The notes below the pieces were generated by a model. The model was not told where the DNA came from. It saw only the letters and a program-made list of their open reading frames with translations, and made no database searches. Below are positions 1 through 10,878 of a DNA stretch of 64,000 bases, in pieces. A program made the position numbers and the translations under genes. Every line of letters begins with the position of its first letter. Within the stretch, counting starts at the first letter, position 1. Source of the stretch: Margaritispora aquatica (Eukaryota; Ascomycota; Leotiomycetes; Helotiales; Discinellaceae). The stretch lies in the NCBI GenBank assembly GCA_007644065.1, contig VJWN01000015.1:728658-792657 (forward strand), in the 5' to 3' direction.

Positions 1-169
1 TGTTGCATGATTGGTCTTATACGCATACCGGAGAGGATCCTAACCTGCCCTGAGGTTCGCGATCTCGCCAAATGTAGAATACCGTGAACGCGTACCATAA
101 AATAAACACGGCCCAATGACCCAATGAACCTTTTGACCACCAACCCAGGCTATCCAGCACTCCTTCACC

Positions 170-974
170 ATGTCTCTTCTCGAGCGCCACCTTGAGCAGA
201 TCTCTCTCTCCGCGGAATCAATAGCAACACTACCGTATGTACCCAAGTCTTCTTGTCTCACCCAAGGCCTCACTAACCCCACCAAACAGCTTTCCCCCAC
301 CAAAAATCTTCACCAACGCCCTCCTCTCTACCCCCGACATCACCTCACTAATCCGCGACACCGAGCCACACGAGCGTGCTTTATTCTCCGTCCCTCCACC
401 TCCACCTCCTGTGTCGTCCTCGACTCCTTACCCCGACCCCAAGACGAGCACCAAGCGCCGACAGACAGTCTTCAATGTCGCACAGGGGGAGGTGACGGCC
501 GGTGTAGCGGGACCGGGCAATCGTGCCCCAAGAAGAAATACGGCTGTTGCTGCTGTGTTGGGCCCAGAGCTGCACTCTGAAGTCAGGAGGACGGAGGGCA
601 AGGGTGATGTGGATGTCGAGGTGCTGCTAAGGGGTGCGGAAAAGCTGAATGATGTCTATCCTGTGCCAGGGGTGCCGGAGAAGGTACAAAGCTTGAGAGC
701 GAGGTATGCACAGATTATGGGGAGTCTAGGGCATTATGAGAAGAAAGTTGAGAAGCAGACGAGGGAGCTAGAGAGAATGAATAGAGGCGAGGATTGGGAT
801 GAGGACGAGGGTGAACATGAGGATGAGGAGAGGTATGACGAAGAGGAGATTGAGATTACGGACGAAGATTTAAGGAGGGAGGAAGAGGAGATTGCGGAGT
901 TAGAGAGGAAGAAGCGAGAGTTGGACGAAAGGGTCAAGGGTATGGAACGAGATCTTGGGGGATTGTTGAGATGA
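170..974 (+). CDS. SPC34: DASH complex subunit Spc34
   Basis: Subunit of the DASH/Dam1 ring that couples kinetochores to spindle microtubules. Two exons, 170-234 and 290-974, give 249 aa. The 55-nt intron starts GTATGT, has a CACTAAC branch site and ends CAG. The join reads ...SIATLP then FPPPKIFTNALL, which is the usual Spc34 N-terminus (short helix, then a proline-rich FPPPKIF segment). The middle has PPPPP (after FSVP) and a TKRRQTVFNV stretch. The last ~110 residues are strongly charged (EDWDEDEGEHEDEERYDEEE) and look like a coiled coil ending in a leucine-rich tail. Length fits the family. Start chosen because MSLLERHLEQISLS is the conserved beginning. A purely basic/acidic coiled-coil protein is the alternative, but the N-terminus argues for Spc34. 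Confidence 0.9.
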
Positions 975-3261
975 AAGGCTTCGAAGAGTTCTCTCCTTAC
1001 ACCCTTGAGTTACCCAATCACTGAGCAGGCAGAGACTCAGCCTCGCAAATCTCCCGCTACGAGAAGGTAGCCAGCTGAAAAGAGCATAAATTCCCATATT
1101 GTGGTGTGGACCATCGAATCCATGAGCCACGTAAGACTGTCTGCCAGACTTGGGGTATTTGCATAAGCTAGGTATGGATACTCTCCAGCACGCAGTCATT
1201 TAAGATAGAAGCTACCTAACACCAAATGGGAGCATGTCAAATGGTGATTTCAAAGCTCATGCACCTTGAGGTCTGTATCCTCTCCAGTCTATAACTCTTT
1301 GTACTCCTTAATGTTAGCTGCAAACTCTTTCATTCTGTCGTTTGTTTGCCTGCCTTTATCACATCTCAAGAATAACATTTCATCTGCTTGATAAGCTGGG
1401 TGGCATACTCTGATCGCTCTTTATTTATGTTTCCAGCTTGCTATTTTACACTCCCTTCAAAGATACAATGTGTCGTAGCTTGGTAGGCGGTAGGTTAATA
1501 GCATACCTAATTACTTACCTAGGCAGGCAGCTTGGTAGTCAAAACCACTTCCCTTCAAGGGTGTTAAGTTCGATTTTGCTGCATCGCTCGTCGCCGTACA
1601 TGAGGCACTTACCCTCCTTTACTCCTCATACCTACCCTTCCACGTCTGACAACATCGACAATACCTGAGCATCGTCTTTTCTCAAACAACATTATTTCAC
1701 TAAAAATAAATACCTTTTCGGGCGCAGCACTGTGAAAAACACACAACAACGAACGTGAAATTCTTTCTAACATCGAACAAACACACAGAATTCTGGACCA
1801 ACTACTAGGACAATGCCGACTAGAACTCTGTGATTCAAATCCTACTCTACCGACCAACCCACCTATCTTACCTAGCTTCTGCAAGAAAGCTTACTGATTC
1901 TGAATGTGAATAGAACAGTGATCTGGCATTGCATGCAATGACAAGGATGATACGCTGTTGGGAAACTAACTATTCAACTTGACCAAACTAATGTGTCGAC
2001 GCAAAATAACCTATGGGTAGTAGAACTTTAAGGCGTAACGTGTCAGGATGCAATGAAGCTAAGTAAAACTTTCCCAATCAATACTACATTAATGCAAGCT
2101 TCATCTTGTAGACCACTCCGCTAATCATACACAGTTCAAAACTCACCAACCAGCCATACTTCTATCATACTTTTCACCGTCACCTTCATCGCAATACCTT
2201 TCCTATTTCACCACAGATTCTGTATTCGGTTCACGCATTCCATCAAATTCGTCAAACTGGGTTGATTACTTCTCCATACAATTTGAACTTTATGGACTGG
2301 AACACTCTCGCTGGATGAATTTGGAGAAGTGCTAGCCACTGCTAGCCACAAGGCACCTTTTCCTCTTGCGCTTGTCGATTAACATGTTCCTTTTCAACCT
2401 AAAGGCAAAGCAAGACAGGAGATCCATTTTATCAATGAGCTTCGTGGTTGGCGCTTTCTTTCAATGCAAGGCGAAGTAAAGCGACCTATGTTCATTTTGC
2501 AATTGGCTACTTTGCAACATCAGGCTTGATATTTTTGCTGTTTGTAATTATCTACCTTTCGTTCATATTGTCTCAAGTAGCTCTCCAGCTGAGATGATGT
2601 CTTCATTTCTCTGATCTAGACGATCGGTATATTTTCTGTAGCGAAGACCCAACCAGCCCAAAAATAACCACAATTTCAGGCGCTCGACTCCAATACCTTG
2701 ACCCGCATCATCAGCACGGTAAACAAGCCCTTGCCTTTCTGGCAAGTTGCTGATGCCAAATTTACATTCAAGAATCTTGTCGCACTCGCCGGTGACGTTG
2801 TTTGAAAGCCAAGCTTGATGAAGCACAGTCGGGGCCTATCACCAGCGAAGTGAACGATAGCTTTGGGTTTCTAGCACGATAGAGCTCGTGGTCATGAGCT
2901 TTCACACGAATAAGTCAAATAGAAAGGGCCCACAGGCAATGAAAACAATGGAATAGCGTCGCCCACACCTCTGTCTGATATACTCCCCGGAGAGGAAAAG
3001 AAGACCAATAGCATCATACCCTCTGTTTCGACTTGGTTCGTGGGAGTAGCAAGCCTGCTAAGCGCCTAGCTATACGTGCTGCAAATCCTGGAAGCATGAA
3101 CTCGAGATAGCCTGCCACCACCAGTTTGCTGTATTTAGTCATTCTGTCGTATCAGTTTCCGTCAATACCGAATGATTTACTTACATAACACTACCTAGTC
3201 CAAGGAATTCCCTATCTTATTCCCTACCTCAAGGAGACCAGCTTCGTATCAATAAATGAAA
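975..3261. other. Intergenic, 2.3 kb, no gene supported
   Basis: Lies between SPC34 (plus) and the first family gene (minus), both ending into it. Only short open frames occur. The longest (2563-2826, minus, GTG start, 87 codons) has protein-like composition but no splice context I could extend, so it is not called. No RNA gene or repeat of note seen. Confidence 0.5.
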
Positions 3262-4109
3262 TCAAGAAGGACTAAAGAATCTCAACTCAAGCTCACGCAT
3301 GTTCTCAGCCGTTCTCACAGCCAGACTGTTGCGTGCATGTACATGCCTCCGCAGCAGTTGTAGATTCTCAGCCAAAGTTCTGTCCGATCCAGGCTGTTCG
3401 TCGACTCCCATGGACGCGCCAGCTTGAACAGGAAAGTTGCTTGGTAAATGAATGTGTCTTGGAACTGGTCTTGGCGGCAATGGGACATCGAAATAAGGAG
3501 CCATGCGAGCTTGCATATCGGCAGGTATCCACTCTGGGTGGTTCAAGCACCACTGGTATATCATGAGATGAAGCTTCGTCTTGTCATCATCAGATCTAGT
3601 GTTCTTGAAGTTCACTCGGTAATGAATAACCCCGTCGACAAAGTATTGGACTTCTTCTCCCACCTCCAGAAGACGACGTGAATCAGTCATCTCGACCGAC
3701 AAGAAATAGTCGAGAATTTCTTGGATCATGGGATCAGTGCGGTACAACTTCCCCAGCTGGGTAAAAGCTTCGTGTCGTAGCCCATCAAATTGGTTTTTAT
3801 AGGCACTGAAATATGGGTTGGAGTAATCGACCTTTCCACTTTTCAGGAGGCATCGAAGTCCAATGTGCAAGAGTCCGAGGTGACCAAGGTGTGTCATGTC
3901 AAAACCCCGTAGTGTGCCAACAAGAGGTTCTATGGGTGCTCCCGCCTCACGCTTTGCGCGGTTTTCTTTGGTGTCGACATTTTTGTAGCTATGATGACTT
4001 AGTTAAGCTCTTGCCATAAGGGGTGAGAGGTGGGAGGCGCTGATTGGACTTACGCCTTCCTTGGCATGAACTCGAACCTCACGCGAAATTGTTCTTGTTG
4101 AGCTTTCAT
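3262..4109 (-). CDS. Hypothetical protein, local paralog family member 1
   Basis: Not recognised. Exons 4109-4054 and 3988-3262 give 260 aa. The intron (4053-3989, 65 nt) starts GTAAGT, has a TTAACTAA branch region and ends CATAG. Exon 1 is 56 nt and ends in phase 2. N-terminus MKAQQEQFRVRFEFMPRKA; then a core: LRGFDMTHLGHLGLLHIGL, MIQEILDYF, VQYFVDGVIHY and IYQWCLNHPEW. After the core comes a proline-rich link (PLPPRPVPRHIH) and a C-terminal helix rich in Arg/Leu. No signal peptide, membrane segment or catalytic motif is visible. The core matches the divergently transcribed neighbour at 5332-8017 position by position (FDM, EI..F, FVD, QW...HP, RM), so the two are paralogs. Shortest member: core plus a ~90-aa tail. 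Function unknown. Confidence 0.7.
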
Positions 4110-5331
4110 CTTCGAGTAGCGCGATGTCAGCAATGACAAGAAATAGAGGAGCAGCACAGAAGCAAAACATACTGTGAACAAATGTCTATTGTACGTATCA
4201 ATGGACTGGATGTTTGAATTAGCGAGGTATAAGTTGCTAACGAGAAGAGAAGTCGCACAGATCTAGAGAGAACTGAAGTCTTGACAAGATCGGTGTGCAG
4301 GCGATAGAAAGTGAATAATATGAAGATCACAAAATGCTCAGATTGCTGGTCTGGTAGTGGCTTTGAATTTCAAGCCGTACAGGTGTCGTCGTGTGGTATG
4401 CGTCCTTGACCTCGTACATCAAATGAGTCTCTTTCATCCTTGTTGAAGACTCTGAGGTTTAGAGATTTCGAAAATTAATCAGAGCATAAAATGTGTAGAT
4501 TGGGTTTAAAGAGCGCTGTTGCTAAATGATAGAGAGTTCGTTGTTGTTGGAGGAGGGTGCTTGTGGCAACATCTCCAGAAGGCTCCCTTTAGTACCAAAG
4601 AATTGGTTTAACGAGGCGGAAAGATAGCCTTCGGAACGTTAATCAACTCGCTTTGGTGTCTACCAGGTGCAAGAAAGTGAGTTGGCAGGGCAGTTGTTGT
4701 CTAGGAGGCTGAGTTCTCGGAGCATAGTTCACTTGTGGTTCCGAATATTGGGTAACAAGTAGTCATGCACCATCTCAAACCAGTTATAAAGCTAATCATA
4801 TCAGTTCCAGTAGCTCTTCAACTACAGCCTCGAAAGCTCCAAGTGAAGGGCAAAACATCTTCACTGCCGCGTGACTCGCTAGACGCGTGCTATTTACTTG
4901 TCAACCACCAGCTGCGCGTATTCCAAACTCCTGATACCCTTCTGGTTCCATGTCAACAAGCTCATCACATCATCAAGAACCACAAGATCGTTCACATTCG
5001 TGGAACATCTACAGTGGAAATAAATCACTCTGAGGATAACTCTGTGATTCAGAAACATACTCCTATTGTTTGGTACGCTGATTCCTCTCCCCTTCCTCAA
5101 ACTGCCTTCATCCATTTTGCTTGTTTCGTTTTCGCAACTATTTGTGCGTACATCAATTAATGCTTCAACTTTCAGCAGATCTCTTCTGGAGGCATCTTAA
5201 TCTGCAGAGTGATCAGCTGGAATCACCTGTTAATTGGTTATCCAGCTCGACTGTCGTTCAACGGATCAGCTTCAATTCAATTTCGCAGAGCGCCACAACA
5301 AGATCGTCTTCAGAAACATTTTTAGATCACG
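4110..5331. promoter_or_regulatory. Shared divergent upstream region of two paralogs
   Basis: 1.2 kb between the start codons of the minus-strand member 1 and the plus-strand member 2, so it should hold both promoters. I see no clear TATA box, tandem repeat or transposon end. Short ORFs inside (such as 4765-5160) have unconvincing composition and no conserved motif. Confidence 0.45.
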
Positions 5332-8017
5332 ATGTCTGCTAAACTTACAACCGAGAGTTCTCCTTCCGGCGAAATCCTCGATCTAACCACTGTAACCAGT
5401 GCCCAACCTCAGCTTCTCGACTTGAGATCTTCGAATTATTCGAATTATACAAATAATCTGTTAGGGGTCCTGCTTGGTAAGTTTCGAGAAAAGTTTACTT
5501 CTCTACACATTGAAGTCAAATTCTCATTAATACAATCTTCACCTCTCTCAGCTCATCCGCTAACGAAGTATTGCAGACGAGCGAACCAAGATGTCAGCTC
5601 CTAGTCAATCAGTGTTTGCACCAACCCCAAATTACAATGTGTTCTCAGCTTTCGACATGGGAAGGACCGCGCATCTTCGACGGCTTTCCATCCGTCTTAC
5701 GATCTACCGTGCAAGCGCTTCCTCAACACTGGCAGCAGATATCTCTGACGCCCTTATCCAAGAGGCCTACGACATGAAGAAGGATCCAGCCGAGGAAGCG
5801 AACGTCGAAATAATTTGGGGCGAAATGAACTCTAAGGAACTCATTAAGGAGATCTTCAATTGGTTTACGTCAATTGACATTAACGATCGAAAGGCGTTGA
5901 AGGCTGGAGCTGTGCAGTTGCAATGGTTTGTTGATGACTTGCTAAACAATTGGCCGAGCTCGAGTAGGTCGTTAGATTCCTCCAAGGAGAAGCTATGGGA
6001 TGATCTATTTGATCAGTGGCGGAGATTGGTAAGTTCAATTTCATGAACCTCTATAGTATGCCTAGAAAAAGAAAAAGGCTTTGAGAGATGTGTTGCAAGA
6101 TACAAATCTTCATGCTCTCACAGCTGTCCTGTATGCCCCAGCTGGCAATGCACTCTACACTTAGGCACAGTGACTAATCTCTTGACAGCATCCACTTCAT
6201 GGAGAAGATGCCGAACCTGTTGATCCAAGGATGTCGCGAGTTTTCAGTTCCCACCAGGATAAGACATATGCTGAGCAGATAGAGTATCAGCAGAAATCGC
6301 TAGCTGCTGGTACACATTCACGAGCTGCAGCAGCAGTCGTCGTCAAGACACTTGGTCCCAGAGAAGCCAAGGCGCTTGATGCCAGAGATTCCAGGGTTTC
6401 TTCCAGAGCCAAGTCTACGAACGCAGAGACAGTAGTTGACGGTGAAGCGAAGACCCCTCATCAAGAAGGCCTTCCAATCTTCGAAGGTCTAGATGAGGTT
6501 TCTGCCGAAAATAGTAGCACTGGTGAAGTTGGCAGGATTCGAAGCACTGGCAGAGTTGGTAACACTAAGGTCAACGCGAAGATCGAGAAAGTACGCATAT
6601 CAATGCTTGGGGTGAATGGATCTGCCTATCGTGCCACAGGAATCATCACTGTTGATTCTCGCAGAGTTATTACAATTGCCAATATTGGCCAAATCCGCGA
6701 AATTTTCAACATGGGCACACTCAAATTCGACGCTGAAAGAGACGAAGTGTATGCAACAATCAGTGTTGATGCCTCGCCACCTCGTTCAAATCCCCGACTT
6801 CTACTTCGCAACTCTGCTGAGTCTAGCGAGGCTAGCGATGCTGGAGGAACCGGAGGAACTGGTGCTGTTAATGACGCTGACACCACGATAAAGCTGAGAA
6901 ATAGGATGTCTGAATTAGTGATTAGTGGCAGCACTTCTCGGAGATCTCGAGCTTTCGGCACTGTCGCTAGGGAGTCGAGTGGAATTGGTAGGCACAATGG
7001 AAATGTTGAAGTCCGTGTGAATACGGATTCCCCGGTAAGCTTAACCTCACTTCTATTATCACAAGAATTATCCCACGGCAGTCATATCTGTATAGCGTGA
7101 AAATTTTTAACCTCGTTACTAACTTATGACAGATTCCAAATGAGCCATGCAAACCTAGAAAAACTCGCGGCGACGATTATGTCGATGATGGCAACTTAAA
7201 CTTCATCACCACAGCCCGAGATGTCCAGGCTTCATCGATGCTTCTAATTATGGCAACGGCACGTTTCCAGATTTCAATAGGCGAGCTCATTCATACCGGC
7301 TTTGTCAAGCGAGAGTACGCTCGCGAAGTAGACCTCAACAATTCAAAATCTGTCAGAAACTTGATTTCTTGGCGTGATCAGTTTCTAGAGCGAGCTTTTG
7401 GGCCAGATTACAAGAGCCGTCCTCTTCGCTGGTTGCAGCTGGAGAAGTACTGGGTTTTGGCGTACTTAGAGGGCCGTGTCTGCAAGACTTGGAACCGCCT
7501 CGCCAATGCTTACAACAGGGTGTTTAAAGGCACAAAGCAGAGAGCGGGAGAGCTGTACGTGCAATTCCCCGACCGCGATGATGAGTTCATGGCTGTTGAC
7601 AGAGATGCACCTTGGAGATTGAGAAGTGATATCGAGCGTGTGGTGACCATGTGGCCCGAGTATCGTCAGATCATCCGAGCCGCTAATTCGGAAGGCGAGT
7701 CCACTGCGAATTGCATTGCACCGAACGATGTTGGTGATGATGTTATTGCAGCAAACGATGTTGTCGATAGCGGTATTGTACCAAACAATGTTGGCGATGA
7801 TGATACTTCCATGGACGAGGAGGAGGATTCAATGCCAGTCATGCCCACTATGTCAATTTTGCAAGCTCAAGCAATTCCCTCTCCACAGGCAAACAGAGCA
7901 CAGGGTAGCAAGAAGAGACACCAAGAAGAGTCGTTCGACATGGAAGCACCACCCGTGAAGAAGAGGAGCTTACGAACTCGTCAAAGTGAGGTGAATTATT
8001 ATTGGGACTCCGAGTAA
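5332..8017 (+). CDS. Hypothetical nuclear-type protein, local paralog family member 2
   Basis: Not recognised. Proposed exons 5332-5476, 5577-6028, 6189-7034 and 7133-8017 keep frame and give 775 aa. All introns are GT-AG (100, 160, 98 nt) and introns 1-3 have CTAAC or CTAAT branch sites. The family core sits at about residues 70-200: SAFDMGRTAHLRRLSIRL, ELIKEIFNWF, LQWFVDDLL, DQWRRL; the second intron falls right after DQWRRL. A Ser/Ala-rich linker and a second block follow (near-residue 315: SMLGVNGSAYRATGIITVD; then a Trp-rich stretch LRWLQLEKYWVLAYLEGR). The C-terminus has imperfect repeats (APNDVGDD, PNNVGDDD), an acidic run and a bipartite NLS-like PPVKKRSLRTR. The 5332 start depends on exon 1; a shorter protein from 5591 is possible. 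Largest family member. Role unknown; nuclear location is an inference. Confidence 0.65.
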
Positions 8018-8996
8018 GGTGTCAGCAAGATGTACTTAGTAGAATCAATGTATAAAAATGTCAGAATCTCCTTGATTGAGTGATGTGACATGATTCCAGT
8101 CAAGACTCAGAAGATTGGTGGTTGGAAGTTTGTTTCTGATTGCTTTTTCCTCCATCAGCCATTATGTCTTCGGCTTCTACGACAAGAACCTGGCTAAGTT
8201 CCATTTACAATCTTTCAGGACATAGGGGAGAGATACCTGCCTAGTGGTGGGAGATTCTGTAGCACTAGGACCAAGAGGATTAGCCTCCAAAGTCTTGTCC
8301 TCGTCTAATCTGTACAACCTCGAATCCTTCTGTACCAAAAGCCAACGCAAAGCCAGAAACTTTTGTCTGCTGAAGTTTTGACACCCCTTTATCTACCCAG
8401 GAACGCGAACATTGATCGCGCATTCAGATTGTTTGTAGGTTTCTTATGCTTGCTTGTCATTGGATAACCTTCTTCGCAAGGTGTTGCCTTAGATATTGCC
8501 AATCTTCAAGCTAGGAATTTTGATACCAAGGATAGGAAGTCCTTGTTTCTTGCGCATAGCCTCGACATATCGAATATTTCGATGAATTCCAAGAGAGTTC
8601 ACTTACTGCAGTTTCAAGTTCAAGGCTCTTGCTGTCTTGAGACAGCAATTCTCCAAAGTACAAGAGCACATCCAGTCAAACGGGAGTCCACAAGCTGGAC
8701 CTTCACTTTTAATAACAAGGCTGATATAATTTTCTGATATTAGTAGCTGCCCCTAGCCGATAGCATCTTGTTCGCCTAAGTTCGCTTCGTTGTGCTCAGC
8801 TTTGCATTTTACGGAAAAGGAGTTCAATAACATCGATCAGTTGTGAACCGTATTGTTTGTCAAGAGGCCCCACCAAGTACAGGTTTCTACAACGACCTCC
8901 CTCTAAATCATTTTCGAGCAGAAAGGCCTTATTTACAACATCATCATATCAATATTACCGTCCGCTAGACGCAGGAACCACCAGTCGCTTAACAAG
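8018..8996. other. Intergenic, about 1 kb
   Basis: Between family members 2 and 3, both on the plus strand. Presumably 3' UTR of the first and promoter/5' UTR of the second. Short open frames (8543-8737, 8857-9123) show no recognisable protein. Nothing else seen. Confidence 0.45.
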
Positions 8997-10878
8997 ATGC
9001 CCAGGTTCAAGTTCGTCACGTCTTCGAAGTCGGCTACGCACATGGACACAACGTTGTAAGTCTGCACCTCTTCATGGTCATGCTCATTTCTCCATATATT
9101 GCGTGCAAGTTTCTTTGAATTGAAGCAAGTGCTGTTAGGTGGAAAAGGCAGAAAGTAAAAAATTGTTTCGTTACCTTCTCAAGCGTAGTTGCGGAAGTGT
9201 TCAAGATCATTTTGCTGTCGAACTTCTTGAAGCCGGGTTAGTTTACGCGAAAACCCAAGAAGGCAAGAGCCATACAGTTGATCGGTTTCTGCCACTACTT
9301 CCAAATTAAATAGCCATCCTCTTTATCATTTTCACGTTCTCCATAGGGAATTCTTGTGCATGACAATATTATATCTACGTTTCCAGCAACATGAATATTT
9401 CAATATAGCTCTTTCTTTCTTACTTCGCCTACCATTATCTGCCTAGGACACAGCTAACACCTACTTGCAGAAACCCAGTAGTTCCACGAGATGGCCTCTT
9501 TGCTGGCTTTGACTTGACGAATGCTAGCGATGTCTGTCGGATTGCTCTTGGAATTATTGCCATCAATAAACCCAACATGCATGCTTTCCCCACCTTACAC
9601 GAAAACCCGAAGCGAGCCAGCGAACAGAAAAGAACTATCGAATACTTGGCCTCAAAGGCACGCAATAACGACCTTGTTAGGGACATATTTGCAAAGACAT
9701 TGTTACACATAAGCCCATGGGCGCCGGCTAAAGAGTTTGAGATTGCTGGGAGGTCGTTGAGCCTCTATATGGTCAGGGCAGCGATGGACACAACAGCGGA
9801 GGATTTTTGGGATGCCGAACGAGCTTGGCTTAGAAGAGAACCCCTGCGCCAAGATCTATTTACTCTTAAACCTCAACACCATCAGAATACTACAAAAGCT
9901 AGTTTCTTGAATACAAATGGGTTGCGGCAAGGGGAATCAGAGATGGAATATGCACTTCGAGTCTCCAAGGAAGAATACGACCAAAAACAAGAAGCAGAAC
10001 AGCTCGAACTGGCGATGAAGATCTCCAGAGGTGAAATTACCACTCCCTCGCCCCCAAGGTATAGAAATTCCTTCATCAAGAGTGCTTTGGCAATCAGCAC
10101 ACTGGAAGGAGTTGAGGAACTTACAAACAACAAGGACAAGCAAACTATCAAACGGAATTCCTCTGTAGATTATCTCTCAAGAAGTTCTGTCACAACACGC
10201 AGATTAAGGCCAATACTACCAAGACCAGTCGACCGAGCCGAGCCTAAATTATTGCCATGGCTGGTGAGTGAGAAGGCAGTGGTTTTAGCATTATTGCAGG
10301 AACAGTTAAAACACTATCGTAGTCCCAAGCTAGCTATACTTACGAACGACTACAATAGCTGGATGAACGATTCTGAAGTTGAGCAAGATGCGGGCGAACT
10401 GAAAATCAACGGGCAGCCTCTAGGACATAGCCGCCTTGCTCCTTGGCGTTCCCAGATTAACATACACGCTGCTGTGAACGGGTGGAGGGAATGCCAAGAG
10501 CTCATTGTTAGTACGCAGATGCGAGTCGATGCCTCGACGAAATCTCTTGTGGGTCCACTTGGAGGAGTTGAAGGTGCAGATGAAGATAAGACCAAGGATG
10601 AAGATGAGACCCTGGATGAAAATAAGACTGAGGCTGAGGAAGAGTCCAGGCCACCCACCAAGACGGGTGTGTTGAAGACTGATGAAGCTACGTCATCCGG
10701 ACAAAACTCTAACCTCAGTACCCAGACGGCCATGACAGGATTAAAGAGACGTGCAGATGACAGTGGTGGTGATGAAGACGCAGCACTTGAGCTTGGCGTT
10801 CCTGAACCCAAACGACGTGCTTCTTCGCCTTCAGAGTCAGCTTCCCCGAATCCTACGCCGCCAACAGACGATGATTAA
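8997..10878 (+). CDS. Hypothetical protein with tandem UIM-like motifs, paralog family member 3
   Basis: Not recognised as a named gene. Exons 8997-9055 and 9471-10878 give 488 aa. Exon 1 is 59 nt and ends in phase 2, as in members 1 and 4. The 415-nt intron is long for this window but has GTAAGT, GCTAAC and TTGCAG. The family core follows: LFAGFDLTNASDVCRIAL, NDLVRDIF, SLYMVRAAMD and AERAWLRREPL. At about residues 175-208 lie two adjacent ubiquitin-interacting-motif-like helices, ESEMEYALRVSKEEY and EAEQLELAMKISRGE, each fitting acidic-x-Leu-x-x-Ala-x-x-x-Ser. The C-terminal third is acidic/low complexity with basic clusters GLKRRADD and EPKRRASSP. Inference: a nuclear ubiquitin-binding adaptor. 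The exon 1 join is the weakest part; the frame from 9471 on is secure. Confidence 0.65.

Noticed and set aside
2563..2826. Minus ORF as a fifth family member or remnant
   Set aside because: A vague resemblance of a Trp-containing stretch to member 2 could not be turned into an ordered alignment; starts with GTG and no splice context.
4765..5160. 131-codon plus ORF between members 1 and 2
   Set aside because: No motif, no similarity to the family core, and it lies in the shared promoter region; composition is not convincing.
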